DNA from: an uncultured Aquimarina sp.
GTDB taxonomy: Bacteria; Bacteroidota; Bacteroidia; Flavobacteriales; Flavobacteriaceae
DNA: 64,000 nt
Reading direction: 5' to 3'
NCBI GenBank assembly: GCA_947498595.1
Contig: CANMKX010000002.1
Span: 124,001-188,000, forward strand
The position numbers and the translations under genes were made by a program. Within the stretch, counting starts at the first letter, position 1, and every line of letters starts with the position of its first letter. The notes under the pieces were generated by a model. That model did no database searches. It saw nothing but the letters and a program-made list of their open reading frames with translations, and was not told the origin of the DNA. Below are positions 17,833 through 26,314 of the stretch, piece after piece.

Positions 17833-17879
17833 TAGTAGCGGGAACTGGACTCGAACCAGTGACCTTCGGGTTATGAGCC
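17833..17879 (-). repeat. attL: 47-bp copy of the tRNA-fMet 3' half
   Basis: Identical to 54977-55023 over 47 bases, from the tRNA 3' end through the anticodon (...GGTTATGAGCC). After this the sequence diverges (TTGTC instead of the CGACG of the tRNA), so the tRNA copy here is incomplete. This marks the left end of the integrated element. Confidence 0.9.
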
Positions 17880-17981
17880 TTGTCTTTATTGTATTTAAAT
17901 ATTCATAAAGCACATAAATACAGCCATTTGATATAAAATCAATTCCATTAAAGTACATTTTAAACCATGTAAAAAGTAAAA

Positions 17982-18002
17982 ATGTTTTAGGAATGTTTTA
18001 GG
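17982..18002 (+). promoter_or_regulatory. Tandem TGTTTTAG boxes, left arm-type sites (putative)
   Basis: ATGTTTTAGG-A-ATGTTTTAGG, two direct repeats with 11-bp spacing, ~105 bases inside attL and just ahead of the integrase gene. The same pair with the same spacing lies at 54911-54929 near attR. This is what arm-binding sites of a tyrosine integrase would look like; it could also regulate int. Confidence 0.55.
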
Positions 18003-18048
18003 TAATTTTATTCCTGTTTTATAACTTTACCATATCAAAAAAACATCT

Positions 18049-19389
18049 ATGGCATCAGTAAAGATAATACTTTGGAAGCATGATAAGAAAAAAGATGGTT
18101 CTTGTCCTTTAGCTCTGAGAATTACCAAAAATAGAAAACCGAGATATATTTTTACAGGAGAATATATTTTTGAGAAGGATTGGGATACAAAAGCAAGTAA
18201 AGTAAAAAAGTCTCATCCCAATTCTACTCGCCTTAATAATTTGCTACTAAAAAAGCTCAGTGAAGCCCATGCAACACTATTAGAGACAGAAATAAGGGAC
18301 GAAAACTTAACCACTAAACAAATACAAACAAAAGTTAAAAGAAAAGGCTCTAATGTCTCCTTTTTTCAACTAGCATCGGATAGAATTAAAGATAAGTACG
18401 AAAAAGGAACTTTTTCAGTAGCAAGAGCTGAACTTTCTATACTTCATAACATACAAGAATTTTTAATATATAATCCTGCTGATCCTAAATTATTGGTTAT
18501 AGATAAAATTAGAGAACGACGAAAAAATCGTATTTCTAAGGCTCGTAAATATCAAAATTCTGTTACTGATGAAATAAGGTTTTTTTCAAAGAATAAAAAC
18601 TTATTATTTCAAGATATTAATAATAGTTTTATTAATAAATACAAAATTTTTTGTTCTTCTTATTTAGAGCAAAAAACAAGAACTATAACGAATCAATTAA
18701 TATTTATACGCACGCTTTATAATTCAGCGATAAAAGAGGGGATAGCAAATAAAAAAGATTATCCTTTTGCGGGAGAAAACGAAAAAATAAAAATCAAATC
18801 GAGTAATAAAATTGGGCTTACTAAACGAGAAATAGAAAAAATAGAAAATTTGCAATTAGAGCCAAACACTCCAATCTGGCATACAAAAAACGTATTCTTA
18901 TTTTCATACTATTTTGCAGGAGTTCGTATTTCTGATGTATTAGAGCTTAAATGGTTCAACTTTGTAGATGGTAGACTTTACTATGAAATGAATAAAAATG
19001 AAAAACCTGTGAGCTTAAAAATTCCTGAGAAAGCATTAGGCATACTATCTTTGTATGCAAAAAGTAAAGAAAATAACGCTGATTATGTTTTTCCGTTTCT
19101 CAAAAAAGCAGATCAAAACAACAAAGAAGATATTTTTATAAAAACTCGCAACGCATCTAAGCTTTTTAATAAGTACCTGAAGCGAATTGCAGAAAAATGC
19201 AACATAGAAAAAAACCTATCAAACCATATAGCTCGTCATACATTCGGAAACATTGCTGGTGATAAAATAAACCCTTTGATGCTTCAAAAGCTATATCGCC
19301 ATAGTAATCTAAAAACTACTATAAACTATCAAGCTAATTTTATTCATAAAGAAGCGGATGATGCTTTGGACATGGTTTTAAATTCTTAA
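18049..19389 (+). CDS. Tyrosine recombinase / integrase of the element
   Basis: 446 residues of the Bacteroidota integrase type: an N-terminal arm-binding-like region (~1-100), a SAM-like core-binding domain (~100-215), and a catalytic domain with Arg293 (GVRISDVLELKW), His393-x-x-Arg396 (HIARHTF), His418 (LYRHSNL) and the nucleophile Tyr427 (TTINY). All key residues are present. It lies 170 bases inside attL, the usual position for the integrase that inserts the element into the tRNA-fMet 3' end. A hairpin at 19481 follows. Confidence 0.93.
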   Translation: MASVKIILWKHDKKKDGSCPLALRITKNRKPRYIFTGEYIFEKDWDTKASKVKKSHPNSTRLNNLLLKKLSEAHATLLETEIRDENLTTKQIQTKVKRKGSNVSFFQLASDRIKDKYEKGTFSVARAELSILHNIQEFLIYNPADPKLLVIDKIRERRKNRISKARKYQNSVTDEIRFFSKNKNLLFQDINNSFINKYKIFCSSYLEQKTRTITNQLIFIRTLYNSAIKEGIANKKDYPFAGENEKIKIKSSNKIGLTKREIEKIENLQLEPNTPIWHTKNVFLFSYYFAGVRISDVLELKWFNFVDGRLYYEMNKNEKPVSLKIPEKALGILSLYAKSKENNADYVFPFLKKADQNNKEDIFIKTRNASKLFNKYLKRIAEKCNIEKNLSNHIARHTFGNIAGDKINPLMLQKLYRHSNLKTTINYQANFIHKEADDALDMVLNS

Positions 19390-19480
19390 AGCTTATCATA
19401 ATCCATTAATGAACAAGAGATACTATATTGTTTTTCAACAATACTGGTTTTGAGAGAATTCTTGGTCAAAGCTAATCTTC

Positions 19481-19531
19481 ACAGAAAACAACACGGATTT
19501 TCTCTGTAATTCCTCCGTGTTTTATTTCTGT
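19481..19531 (+). terminator. Hairpin behind the integrase gene
   Basis: Imperfect long inverted repeat ACAGAAAACAACACGGA / TCCGTGTTTTATTTCTGT with a 16-base loop, between int and the RadC-like gene. It may be a terminator or a site for excision factors. Confidence 0.5.
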
Positions 19532-19581
19532 TTTAAAGATTGCTGGAATGCCAAAGAATATAAATCAAAACTTAAGGCATT

Positions 19582-20046
19582 ATGGAAAATTCAAAAGCTC
19601 TATCGCAATTCACTATTGGAGAAATAGAATTATCGTACAGAAAGAAAATCAAAACACCATTTCAGAAGATTACAAACTCTCAAACGGCTAATGAATGCAT
19701 AAGAAAGGTGTTCCCAGTAACGCAAATCAATTACCGAGAACACTTTTATGTAGTATATCTAAATAATTCGAATGAGATTCTTGGGTATCAGTTAATAAGT
19801 GTTGGCGGTATCACGGCAACAATGGTAGATATCAGAATCGTTTTTCAAGGAGCGTTACTAGCCCATGCAACAGCAATAATTCTATGTCATAATCATCCAA
19901 GTGGCTCAGTGAAAGTTTCTCGTCCAGATAAAGAGCTGACGGAAAAAATTCAAGCCGCAGGAGAACTGTTAGATATTAAAATTTTAGATCATATAATAAT
20001 TACTGAAAACAACTATTACAGCTTTGCTGATGATGGAAACCTCTAA
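19582..20046 (+). CDS. RadC-like JAB/MPN domain protein
   Basis: 154 residues consisting of the RadC JAMM domain only: the metal-binding motif is intact as HNHPSGSVKVSRPD (His-x-His ... Ser-x2-Asp), and the upstream Glu lies in YREHFYV. The N-terminal helix-hairpin-helix part of chromosomal RadC is missing, as is common on mobile elements. The family has a deubiquitinase-like metalloprotease fold with an unsettled biological role; it is often linked to transfer or anti-restriction loci. Confidence 0.85.
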   Translation: MENSKALSQFTIGEIELSYRKKIKTPFQKITNSQTANECIRKVFPVTQINYREHFYVVYLNNSNEILGYQLISVGGITATMVDIRIVFQGALLAHATAIILCHNHPSGSVKVSRPDKELTEKIQAAGELLDIKILDHIIITENNYYSFADDGNL

Positions 20047-20069
20047 GAATTAAAAAATATGTTTAGAGG

Positions 20070-20092
20070 AAACCGAGTTTAATGCTCGGTTT
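20070..20092. terminator. Bidirectional terminator between convergent genes
   Basis: Hairpin AAACCGAG / CTCGGTTT with a 7-base loop and a T-run (TTTTTTT). It lies behind the RadC-like gene and overlaps the last codons of the minus-strand HTH gene. Confidence 0.7.
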
Positions 20093-20294
20093 TTTTGTGT
20101 TTCATGTTGTCCTTACGAGCTTCTTGGAATGAAAGAATATCTTTTTTGAGAAATATTTTCCCAGCAGAAGTAGTTACAAAAGGAACTTTATAGTTCTTCA
20201 TAAGAATATGAGTACGATTTTTAGATATATTTAAAAATGTAGCTATATCGCCGATAGCCCAAAGTTCAAGCGTTTTTATATCTAAAGAGTTCAT
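20079..20294 (-). CDS. Helix-turn-helix excisionase-like protein
   Basis: 71 residues from the ATG at 20294 (the ORF-track start is TTG). It has the winged-helix excisionase pattern LWAIGDIATFLNISKNRTHILMKNYKVPFVTTSAGKIFLKKDILSF. Small proteins of this type in integrated elements act as recombination directionality factors or local regulators. It is divergent from the small gene at 20369. Confidence 0.65.
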   Translation of the reverse strand: MNSLDIKTLELWAIGDIATFLNISKNRTHILMKNYKVPFVTTSAGKIFLKKDILSFQEARKDNMKHKKTEH

Positions 20295-20368
20295 CAAAAA
20301 AAGTATCTCTTTTTTTAGTCTCCTGAACAGATGTGTATTATAATCTGTATGAGGTACGTTTAATTATA

Positions 20369-20542
20369 ATGAAATATCCATATCGGTATCGTTTATCTTT
20401 TCAAGAAGTGACCTATGATTTTATTGTTTTTGAAGATATAGAACAGATTATAGTAGAGAAAGATCAATTAGAGTTGTACAATATGACTTTTGAAGAAGCA
20501 AGAATATTGATTTCTCAGTTAAAAAGTATTATTAAAACTTAG
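20369..20542 (+). CDS. Small acidic hypothetical protein
   Basis: 57 residues from the ATG at 20369 (the ORF-track start at 20333 falls inside an ACAGAT...ATCTGT inverted repeat that looks like an operator). The sequence alternates beta-like and helical segments (YRYRLSFQEVTYDFIVFEDIEQIIVEKD). No family recognised. It is followed by another small frame and the serine recombinase, all on the same strand. Confidence 0.45.
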   Translation: MKYPYRYRLSFQEVTYDFIVFEDIEQIIVEKDQLELYNMTFEEARILISQLKSIIKT

Positions 20543-20612
20543 AAAGTATAAAATCTTTTCGGGTATTATAAAATCTTAGTTATAAGAGAAATCTACTTTC
20601 TCTTATAACTCA

Positions 20613-20777
20613 ATGAACGTGCTACCTCAAAAAGCAGCCACAGAATTAAAAAAATTATTCTATAAACATTATTCAGTAGAATTATTAGATGAAGAATGTG
20701 AGCAAGAGATGTATGAATTATTATACATCTATGCCTTTTCTCAAGGCAAGCAACACCTATTAAAACCTATTTATTAA
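20613..20777 (+). CDS. Small hypothetical protein, 54 aa (not in ORF track)
   Basis: ATG at 20613, TAA at 20775-20777. The sequence MNVLPQKAATELKKLFYKHY continues with an acidic helix (ELLDEECEQEMYELLYIYAFSQG). The stop lies 10 bases ahead of the serine recombinase start, which suggests co-expression. No family recognised. Confidence 0.5.
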   Translation: MNVLPQKAATELKKLFYKHYSVELLDEECEQEMYELLYIYAFSQGKQHLLKPIY

Positions 20778-20787
20778 CTAGTTATAT

Positions 20788-22446
20788 ATGTATCAAGATA
20801 AGCCCTATGAAAATCTTCGTTTTGGACTTTATGCTCGTAAATCAGAAGAAGATAAAAAACGACAAATACAATCTATAGAATCACAAATAGATGTTTTAAA
20901 TGAATGTGCAGAAAGAGAGGGGATTAAAATAGTTAAACGATATGAAGATTGTGCATCAGCTCATAAGCCAAATAATAGGAAAAATTTTAGCCAGATGTTA
21001 CAAGATATAAATGATAAAAAAATTGATGCTATTTTGTGTTGGAAGGCAGACCGATTAGCAAGAAATCATATAGAAGGTGGAATGGTAATGCATTGTTTAG
21101 AGAAAAGTATTATTAAGATGATTAAAACGCCTTATAAAACTTTTTTACCTATAGATAATAATTTGCCATTAACGATAGAATTCGGGATGGCAAATCAATA
21201 CAGTCGAGATTTATCAGTAAACATAAAAAGAGGGAATTCAACAAAAGTAAAAAACGGAGGATGGTGTCATGTTGCTCCATACGGTTATATTAATAACCGA
21301 TTAGAAAAAACGATAGAAAAAGACCCAGAGAGATTTGAAATGATCAGAAAGATGTGGGATTTGCTTTTAACTGGAGAATATTCAATGAAAAAGATATGTG
21401 ATATAGCTAATAATGATTGGGGATACAGAAGTAGAAAAAATAGACCAATGACAACGGGATCAATTCATGCATTGTTCAACAAGCCTTTTTATTACGGATA
21501 TATTAAATCTGGAGAAAATTCAGGATGGGGGAATCATCAACCTATGATCACATACGAAGAATTTCATAAAGCCCAAGAAATCATGAAAGCAAAAGGCAGA
21601 AAAGCTCATACTAATGATAAAGAATATACTTTTTCAGGAATAATGAGGTGTGGTGAATGTGATGCTGCTATTACAGCAGAGACGAAAGTAAAATATAACT
21701 GCCCTAAATGTAATAAGAAACAAACAGCTAAACATCCTAAAAAATGTATTTGTGGTTATGAACTCACGTATAGTGATGTCGCAAAAGGTAAATTTTACAC
21801 TTATTATTTGTGTTCCAATGGAAAAACTCCTTGTAGTCAAAAAGTTTCACGAAAAGAAGATTTAACAGATCAGTTCGAAGCTATCATAAAACAAATAACA
21901 ATTAATCATTCTTTTGTTGAGTGGGCTAAAAAATGGTTGGATTTTACAGAGTCATACGCAATAGAGGATCGTATGAAAAAACAAAAGCGCAAAGAGAAAG
22001 AGAAAAAAACGTTAGAGCTACAACGTTCAAACCTTATTGATATGCGAATGAAAAATGAAATAGATGGAATATTATTTAAAGAAAAAAAAGATACGTTAGA
22101 ATATAAAATAGAGCAAATAGAATGCTCATTAAGAGAAAAAAGTAATGCAATAGAGAAAACAAAAGAGTGTATCGAATTTATAGAAGGATTAAACAATCGT
22201 TACAAAATGGCTTCAAGTAAGTCTAAAAAACATATACTTCTAAAATTATTATCGAACCCCATTTTAATGGACAAGAAGGTGCATGGGAAAGCCAAAAAGA
22301 TATATATCGAATTGAAATCATTCAATATCCATGAAATAAGCGTTATCGAACCCCCAAAAAGCCTTTCTATGAAAGACTTAGAAGCCAAACAAGAAGAGTT
22401 GTTTCAGAGATGGTGCTACATCTCAAGTTTAACCGAAAAAATGTAA
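20788..22446 (+). CDS. Large serine recombinase
   Basis: 552 residues: an N-terminal resolvase domain with the nucleophile Ser19 in YARKSEEDKKRQIQSIESQ and the DAILCWKADRLARN motif, a recombinase domain (~165-270), a zinc ribbon (MRCGECDAAI ... CPKC ... CICG), and a C-terminal coiled coil (~390-470). It looks complete. Serine integrases insert elements by themselves, so its presence beside a tyrosine integrase suggests either a nested element or a cargo-exchange function. It ends 2 bases before the convergent GHKL gene. Confidence 0.9.
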   Translation: MYQDKPYENLRFGLYARKSEEDKKRQIQSIESQIDVLNECAEREGIKIVKRYEDCASAHKPNNRKNFSQMLQDINDKKIDAILCWKADRLARNHIEGGMVMHCLEKSIIKMIKTPYKTFLPIDNNLPLTIEFGMANQYSRDLSVNIKRGNSTKVKNGGWCHVAPYGYINNRLEKTIEKDPERFEMIRKMWDLLLTGEYSMKKICDIANNDWGYRSRKNRPMTTGSIHALFNKPFYYGYIKSGENSGWGNHQPMITYEEFHKAQEIMKAKGRKAHTNDKEYTFSGIMRCGECDAAITAETKVKYNCPKCNKKQTAKHPKKCICGYELTYSDVAKGKFYTYYLCSNGKTPCSQKVSRKEDLTDQFEAIIKQITINHSFVEWAKKWLDFTESYAIEDRMKKQKRKEKEKKTLELQRSNLIDMRMKNEIDGILFKEKKDTLEYKIEQIECSLREKSNAIEKTKECIEFIEGLNNRYKMASSKSKKHILLKLLSNPILMDKKVHGKAKKIYIELKSFNIHEISVIEPPKSLSMKDLEAKQEELFQRWCYISSLTEKM

Positions 22447-22448
22447 GA

Positions 22449-24461
22449 TTATTCTATTTGTAACTTTTGAAAAAATATTTTATTCCTCTGTGTGGCATCA
22501 TTTAAAAGTTTTTTAAAACTAATAATTTCTAAATATATCTTATAACCAGAATGATATCCAAAGTACCCCTCACCGTCAGGACTAGGGACTAACTGATGAT
22601 TAGTAGCAAAATCTTTAATTTTATCAGTAATATCTGCTATTACATACCCATAAACAGGAGTATTATCGTTTACTTTAATTACCTCTAATCCATCAGGCAT
22701 TTCATATTTTCCTTCTCGTATTTTTTTGACATATTTACCTATTTGTAAAACAGGGTCATCCTTATCTTGATAATTTTTTCTTTTAGGCCTTTTGAATTCA
22801 AATATAGTTAGAGGGTTACTAAATTCATTTTCTCCATTTCTAAAAGATTTTTTTTGATCAAAAACAACTAGATCTGGTTCGTCTAAAGCATCTTTTTTGG
22901 AAGAAATTTTTTCGTCAGAAGAGATAAAATTAGAAAAAACTAATCGTTCATCTAAAATCCATAAATTATGATCTTCGTAAGGCGTATCCTCTGAATTTTT
23001 TCGCATAGGATAAATTAAATTATGAATTTCTTCTTCAAGATGACTAGATCCATCTTCTTTTCTTTTAAGTATTTCTTTCATAGCCTTCAAAATGCATTTT
23101 CTATTAAATACATAATGAGCAAGATCTGTTTTACCTATTTCCGAAATATCTGAAATTATTTTAGTCATTGATGGTTTTTCCTCTTGTGGGATAGTTACAT
23201 CAAAAAAATGATTAAATTTAGTTCTAACTTCAATTTCTTTAGCGTGTTTTACTTTATGTAAAGCTATTTCTATATCTAAGTCGGTTAAATTATAACTAAC
23301 AGAGTTGAGATCTAAATCTTTGATATATTGTTTATGCCAAGGAGCTGAATTATTTACGTAGTCATTGATTTTAGTTTCTTTTTTTTCTTTTCTTGATGAA
23401 ACATCATCGGGGAATAACTCCACAGTTTTTAAGGCAGCTTTATATTCTATTTCATGTTGACAAAAAGGATAATAGCTATCGGATTTATCTTTTCCAAAAT
23501 CAAAATGCTCTCGCTCTAGAGATACATTATTATCAAGGTAATCTCCTAGAATATAAGTTTTAACGATATAATTACGTTTATTAGTTTTATCTTCTTGGTT
23601 ATCATAAAATTCATCTTCAAATTCAGGAATATGTTTATGTAAGTTTGATTCGGTTACAGCTCTATTGTGTCCTGTTAAAATTATTTTACTTTTTTGATTT
23701 CTAGGAGAATAAATTTTAAAAACTTTCCCATTAAATTTTTCTTTTAGACTATTTTGTTGTAGTTCAAATTCAATGTTTGAAATAAATTTAATATCAGACC
23801 CATTCTTCAGATAATTATTCAAAATAATAGAATCAGAAGAATCAGCTTCTTTAATAGTTATGATCGGACATTCAAAGGTGTCATTAATAAAATATATTAA
23901 TAATTTTTCTAATAGTTTTTTAGCTATTGTGTCTAAATTTTTATCAAATGAATGAGTTTCATATAAGTGTTTTAGAGTTATACAGGAATAAGTTTCTATA
24001 TTATTAGTAGTTGAGATTTTCTCATCTACAATAATTTCATATTGTTTACCAAAATTAAATTCTCTTTTTTTGAAGCTTGAATTTTCATCAAAAAATACAC
24101 TCTCAACACTTACATTATTAAAATATTTAATAAACATAAATCTACCATAACCTTTTCCACCAATATTCTTTTTGTGTTCACTATAAAAAGTATCGAATGA
24201 TTCTCTATTTTTATTATTAAACCCCGTACCATTGTCAGTAATAGATATAGAGTGAATTTTAGGTATTTGAGTGTCGAAAGCTAAAGTTTGATCTCTATGA
24301 ATTGTTATATCAATTTTGCCTTTAAAGGTATTACTCTGAGATTCTTTTTGCTTATGCGTAATTGATTGTATTGAATTAACAATAGCTTCAATAATAGGTG
24401 TATACACATTAGATTTACTCTTAATGTTATTTATGGTTCCTTGTATGTTAATTCTACTCAT
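22449..24461 (-). CDS. GHKL ATPase fused to a PD-(D/E)XK-like domain
   Basis: 670 residues. The N-terminus has the ATP-binding boxes of GHKL (Hsp90/MutL/histidine-kinase) ATPases: N-box EAIVNS (25-30), G1 DNGTGF (76-81) and G2 GGKGYGR (101-107). Near the C-terminus EPDLVVFD (Asp530) precedes TIFEFKRP (Glu555-x-Lys557) and a Gln in PVLQIGKY, the layout of a PD-(D/E)XK nuclease core. The gene starts 89 bases downstream of the UvrD-like stop on the same strand, so it is probably the third gene of the same defence operon. I do not know a named system with this composition. Function inferred. Confidence 0.7.
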   Translation of the reverse strand: MSRINIQGTINNIKSKSNVYTPIIEAIVNSIQSITHKQKESQSNTFKGKIDITIHRDQTLAFDTQIPKIHSISITDNGTGFNNKNRESFDTFYSEHKKNIGGKGYGRFMFIKYFNNVSVESVFFDENSSFKKREFNFGKQYEIIVDEKISTTNNIETYSCITLKHLYETHSFDKNLDTIAKKLLEKLLIYFINDTFECPIITIKEADSSDSIILNNYLKNGSDIKFISNIEFELQQNSLKEKFNGKVFKIYSPRNQKSKIILTGHNRAVTESNLHKHIPEFEDEFYDNQEDKTNKRNYIVKTYILGDYLDNNVSLEREHFDFGKDKSDSYYPFCQHEIEYKAALKTVELFPDDVSSRKEKKETKINDYVNNSAPWHKQYIKDLDLNSVSYNLTDLDIEIALHKVKHAKEIEVRTKFNHFFDVTIPQEEKPSMTKIISDISEIGKTDLAHYVFNRKCILKAMKEILKRKEDGSSHLEEEIHNLIYPMRKNSEDTPYEDHNLWILDERLVFSNFISSDEKISSKKDALDEPDLVVFDQKKSFRNGENEFSNPLTIFEFKRPKRKNYQDKDDPVLQIGKYVKKIREGKYEMPDGLEVIKVNDNTPVYGYVIADITDKIKDFATNHQLVPSPDGEGYFGYHSGYKIYLEIISFKKLLNDATQRNKIFFQKLQIE

Positions 24462-24550
24462 AGTTTTATAAGATAATGTGTGGCTTTATTATAAGTACAA
24501 AAATGTAATATGAAAGAATAAATATATTAACTAATTTAATTTTAAAACAA

Positions 24551-26314
24551 TTATATGTATTCAATGTGAAAATAATTAGAGAGTTTGTTTTTGTTTTCTT
24601 CTGTTAAAGAAGGAATGGAAATGGCTAGATTGTTTTTTGCTCTACTCACAGCTACATAATAAATACGATGTTCTTCGTTACCTTGAATATTAGGAGTAAT
24701 TAAGAAATTTATATCTTCTGGTTTTTTTAAAACCAATAGAACATTTTGAAACTCGTCCCCTTTTGCCTTATGAATGGTTTTATGTAAGCTCAAGTCTTCA
24801 GGGATTGAAACACAAATTAACATTTGTGTTAGAGAATGATTTTCATAGAATGTTTTTACTTTACCTGAACTAACTTTCGGAAGTTGAAAATCAAAATTAT
24901 CTCGAATATACTCAGAAAATTCTATTAAAGAGGAATCTTCATATGAATTAAAATCATTTAATAATTTTGACAAATAGACTAAAGACTTGCGTTTTTTTTC
25001 CATTTTATCGTACTCATTAGAAAAACATTTCTCTAATATTTTGAATGCATCTTTAAATTTGTTTTCATGGGCGTAAGCGATAGCTTTAATGCTAAAATAC
25101 ATTATATATTTTCTTGCTCGGTTTGAGTCTGTATTAAGTAAGTTTTCTAATGCTTTTTGATCTAACTCACTGCCATCAACGTTAGCTTTAAGTATATTAG
25201 ACGTAAAATTATTTCTAGAAAGAGTTTGAATTTCCATCTCATTAAACTCTTTTTTTATTGTCTCCAGAGCAATTATCATATCTCCTACATATATAATAGG
25301 CTTATTGATAGAAATATTTCTATAATTTATTTGTTCTATGTCTGTTCTAATAGATTTAAGGACATCAATAATTTCATTACTACTACGTCTGTTTTCATTA
25401 AAAGTATAATGTTGAATATTTGGTAAAGTAAAATTATTTATTTGATTATAGTTAGCTCCTTGAAATTCGTAAATAGATTGGGCTGGATCACCAATTACAC
25501 CTGTGATTATATTATTTAAACCAAGCTTTTTAAAAATATCTATTTGAATAGGATTGCTATCTTGGAATTCATCAACAAAGAAGTAAGGGAATTTATGTGA
25601 TAAAACTTCTATGATATATGGAAATTGAGTTAACAATTGATAGCTAAAAAAAAGTATATCATCATGAGAAATTTTTCCTTTTTCCCAATAGAGTTTCTTA
25701 TAGTCTATTAAGTTTTCATTTAAAGCAGATAAGCATTTATTATTCAAGTATCTTCTAGACCCATTATCCATATAGAATGCTTTTGAATTATCAAGAGAGA
25801 GGGTTATATTGTTTGTTGTCAACTCGTAAGATATAGAATCTAACCAATTTATAAGGGCAGTTTTGTTGTTTGGTAGTCTTGTTAATTGATTAATACTATA
25901 AGGATGTGATAATTGATTTTTGTTTGGATGATTGTTTATCCACTCATTTACTATTTGAAAATTGGTTTTTATTTCATCATGACCATCTATTTTAGAGATA
26001 TCAATAGAATATGCATCTGAAATAAATGATATATAAGGCTTAATTATATGTTTATATAAAAAACTATGTATCGTTGAAACTTCCACTTGTGATATGGCAC
26101 TACCTAATCTTTTTTGAATAGTCTCTACAGCTATATTAGTATAAGTAATACACGCTACTTTTCTTGTAGAAGAAAGTTTATTTGAATTATTTAACACATG
26201 TTTAATATGGTTGGCAAGCCAATGGGTTTTTCCTGATCCTGGTCCTGCTGATATTTTGAAATGCTGATCAATAATATCAATTTTATGATCTGAGTTTGTT
26301 TCGATTACTGGCAT
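24551..26314 (-). CDS. gajB: UvrD-like SF1 helicase (GajB-like)
   Basis: 587 residues. Helicase motifs are in order: Walker [12 protein letters not shown] (22-32), Walker [13 protein letters not shown], motif [16 protein letters not shown], motif [15 protein letters not shown], motif [16 protein letters not shown]. All look intact. The start overlaps the end of the OLD-TOPRIM gene by 10 bases. In Gabija defence, GajB senses or processes DNA and works with the GajA nuclease; this protein is ~90 residues longer than the classical GajB. Gabija is the best match for an OLD nuclease followed by a UvrD-like helicase. Confidence 0.82.
   Translation of the reverse strand: MPVIETNSDHKIDIIDQHFKISAGPGSGKTHWLANHIKHVLNNSNKLSSTRKVACITYTNIAVETIQKRLGSAISQVEVSTIHSFLYKHIIKPYISFISDAYSIDISKIDGHDEIKTNFQIVNEWINNHPNKNQLSHPYSINQLTRLPNNKTALINWLDSISYELTTNNITLSLDNSKAFYMDNGSRRYLNNKCLSALNENLIDYKKLYWEKGKISHDDILFFSYQLLTQFPYIIEVLSHKFPYFFVDEFQDSNPIQIDIFKKLGLNNIITGVIGDPAQSIYEFQGANYNQINNFTLPNIQHYTFNENRRSSNEIIDVLKSIRTDIEQINYRNISINKPIIYVGDMIIALETIKKEFNEMEIQTLSRNNFTSNILKANVDGSELDQKALENLLNTDSNRARKYIMYFSIKAIAYAHENKFKDAFKILEKCFSNEYDKMEKKRKSLVYLSKLLNDFNSYEDSSLIEFSEYIRDNFDFQLPKVSSGKVKTFYENHSLTQMLICVSIPEDLSLHKTIHKAKGDEFQNVLLVLKKPEDINFLITPNIQGNEEHRIYYVAVSRAKNNLAISIPSLTEENKNKLSNYFHIEYI

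Noticed and set aside
17833-17879. A second tRNA gene at the left end
   Set aside because: Only the 3' half matches; the bases that follow do not restore the D-arm or the acceptor 5' strand, so it is an att remnant, not a gene.
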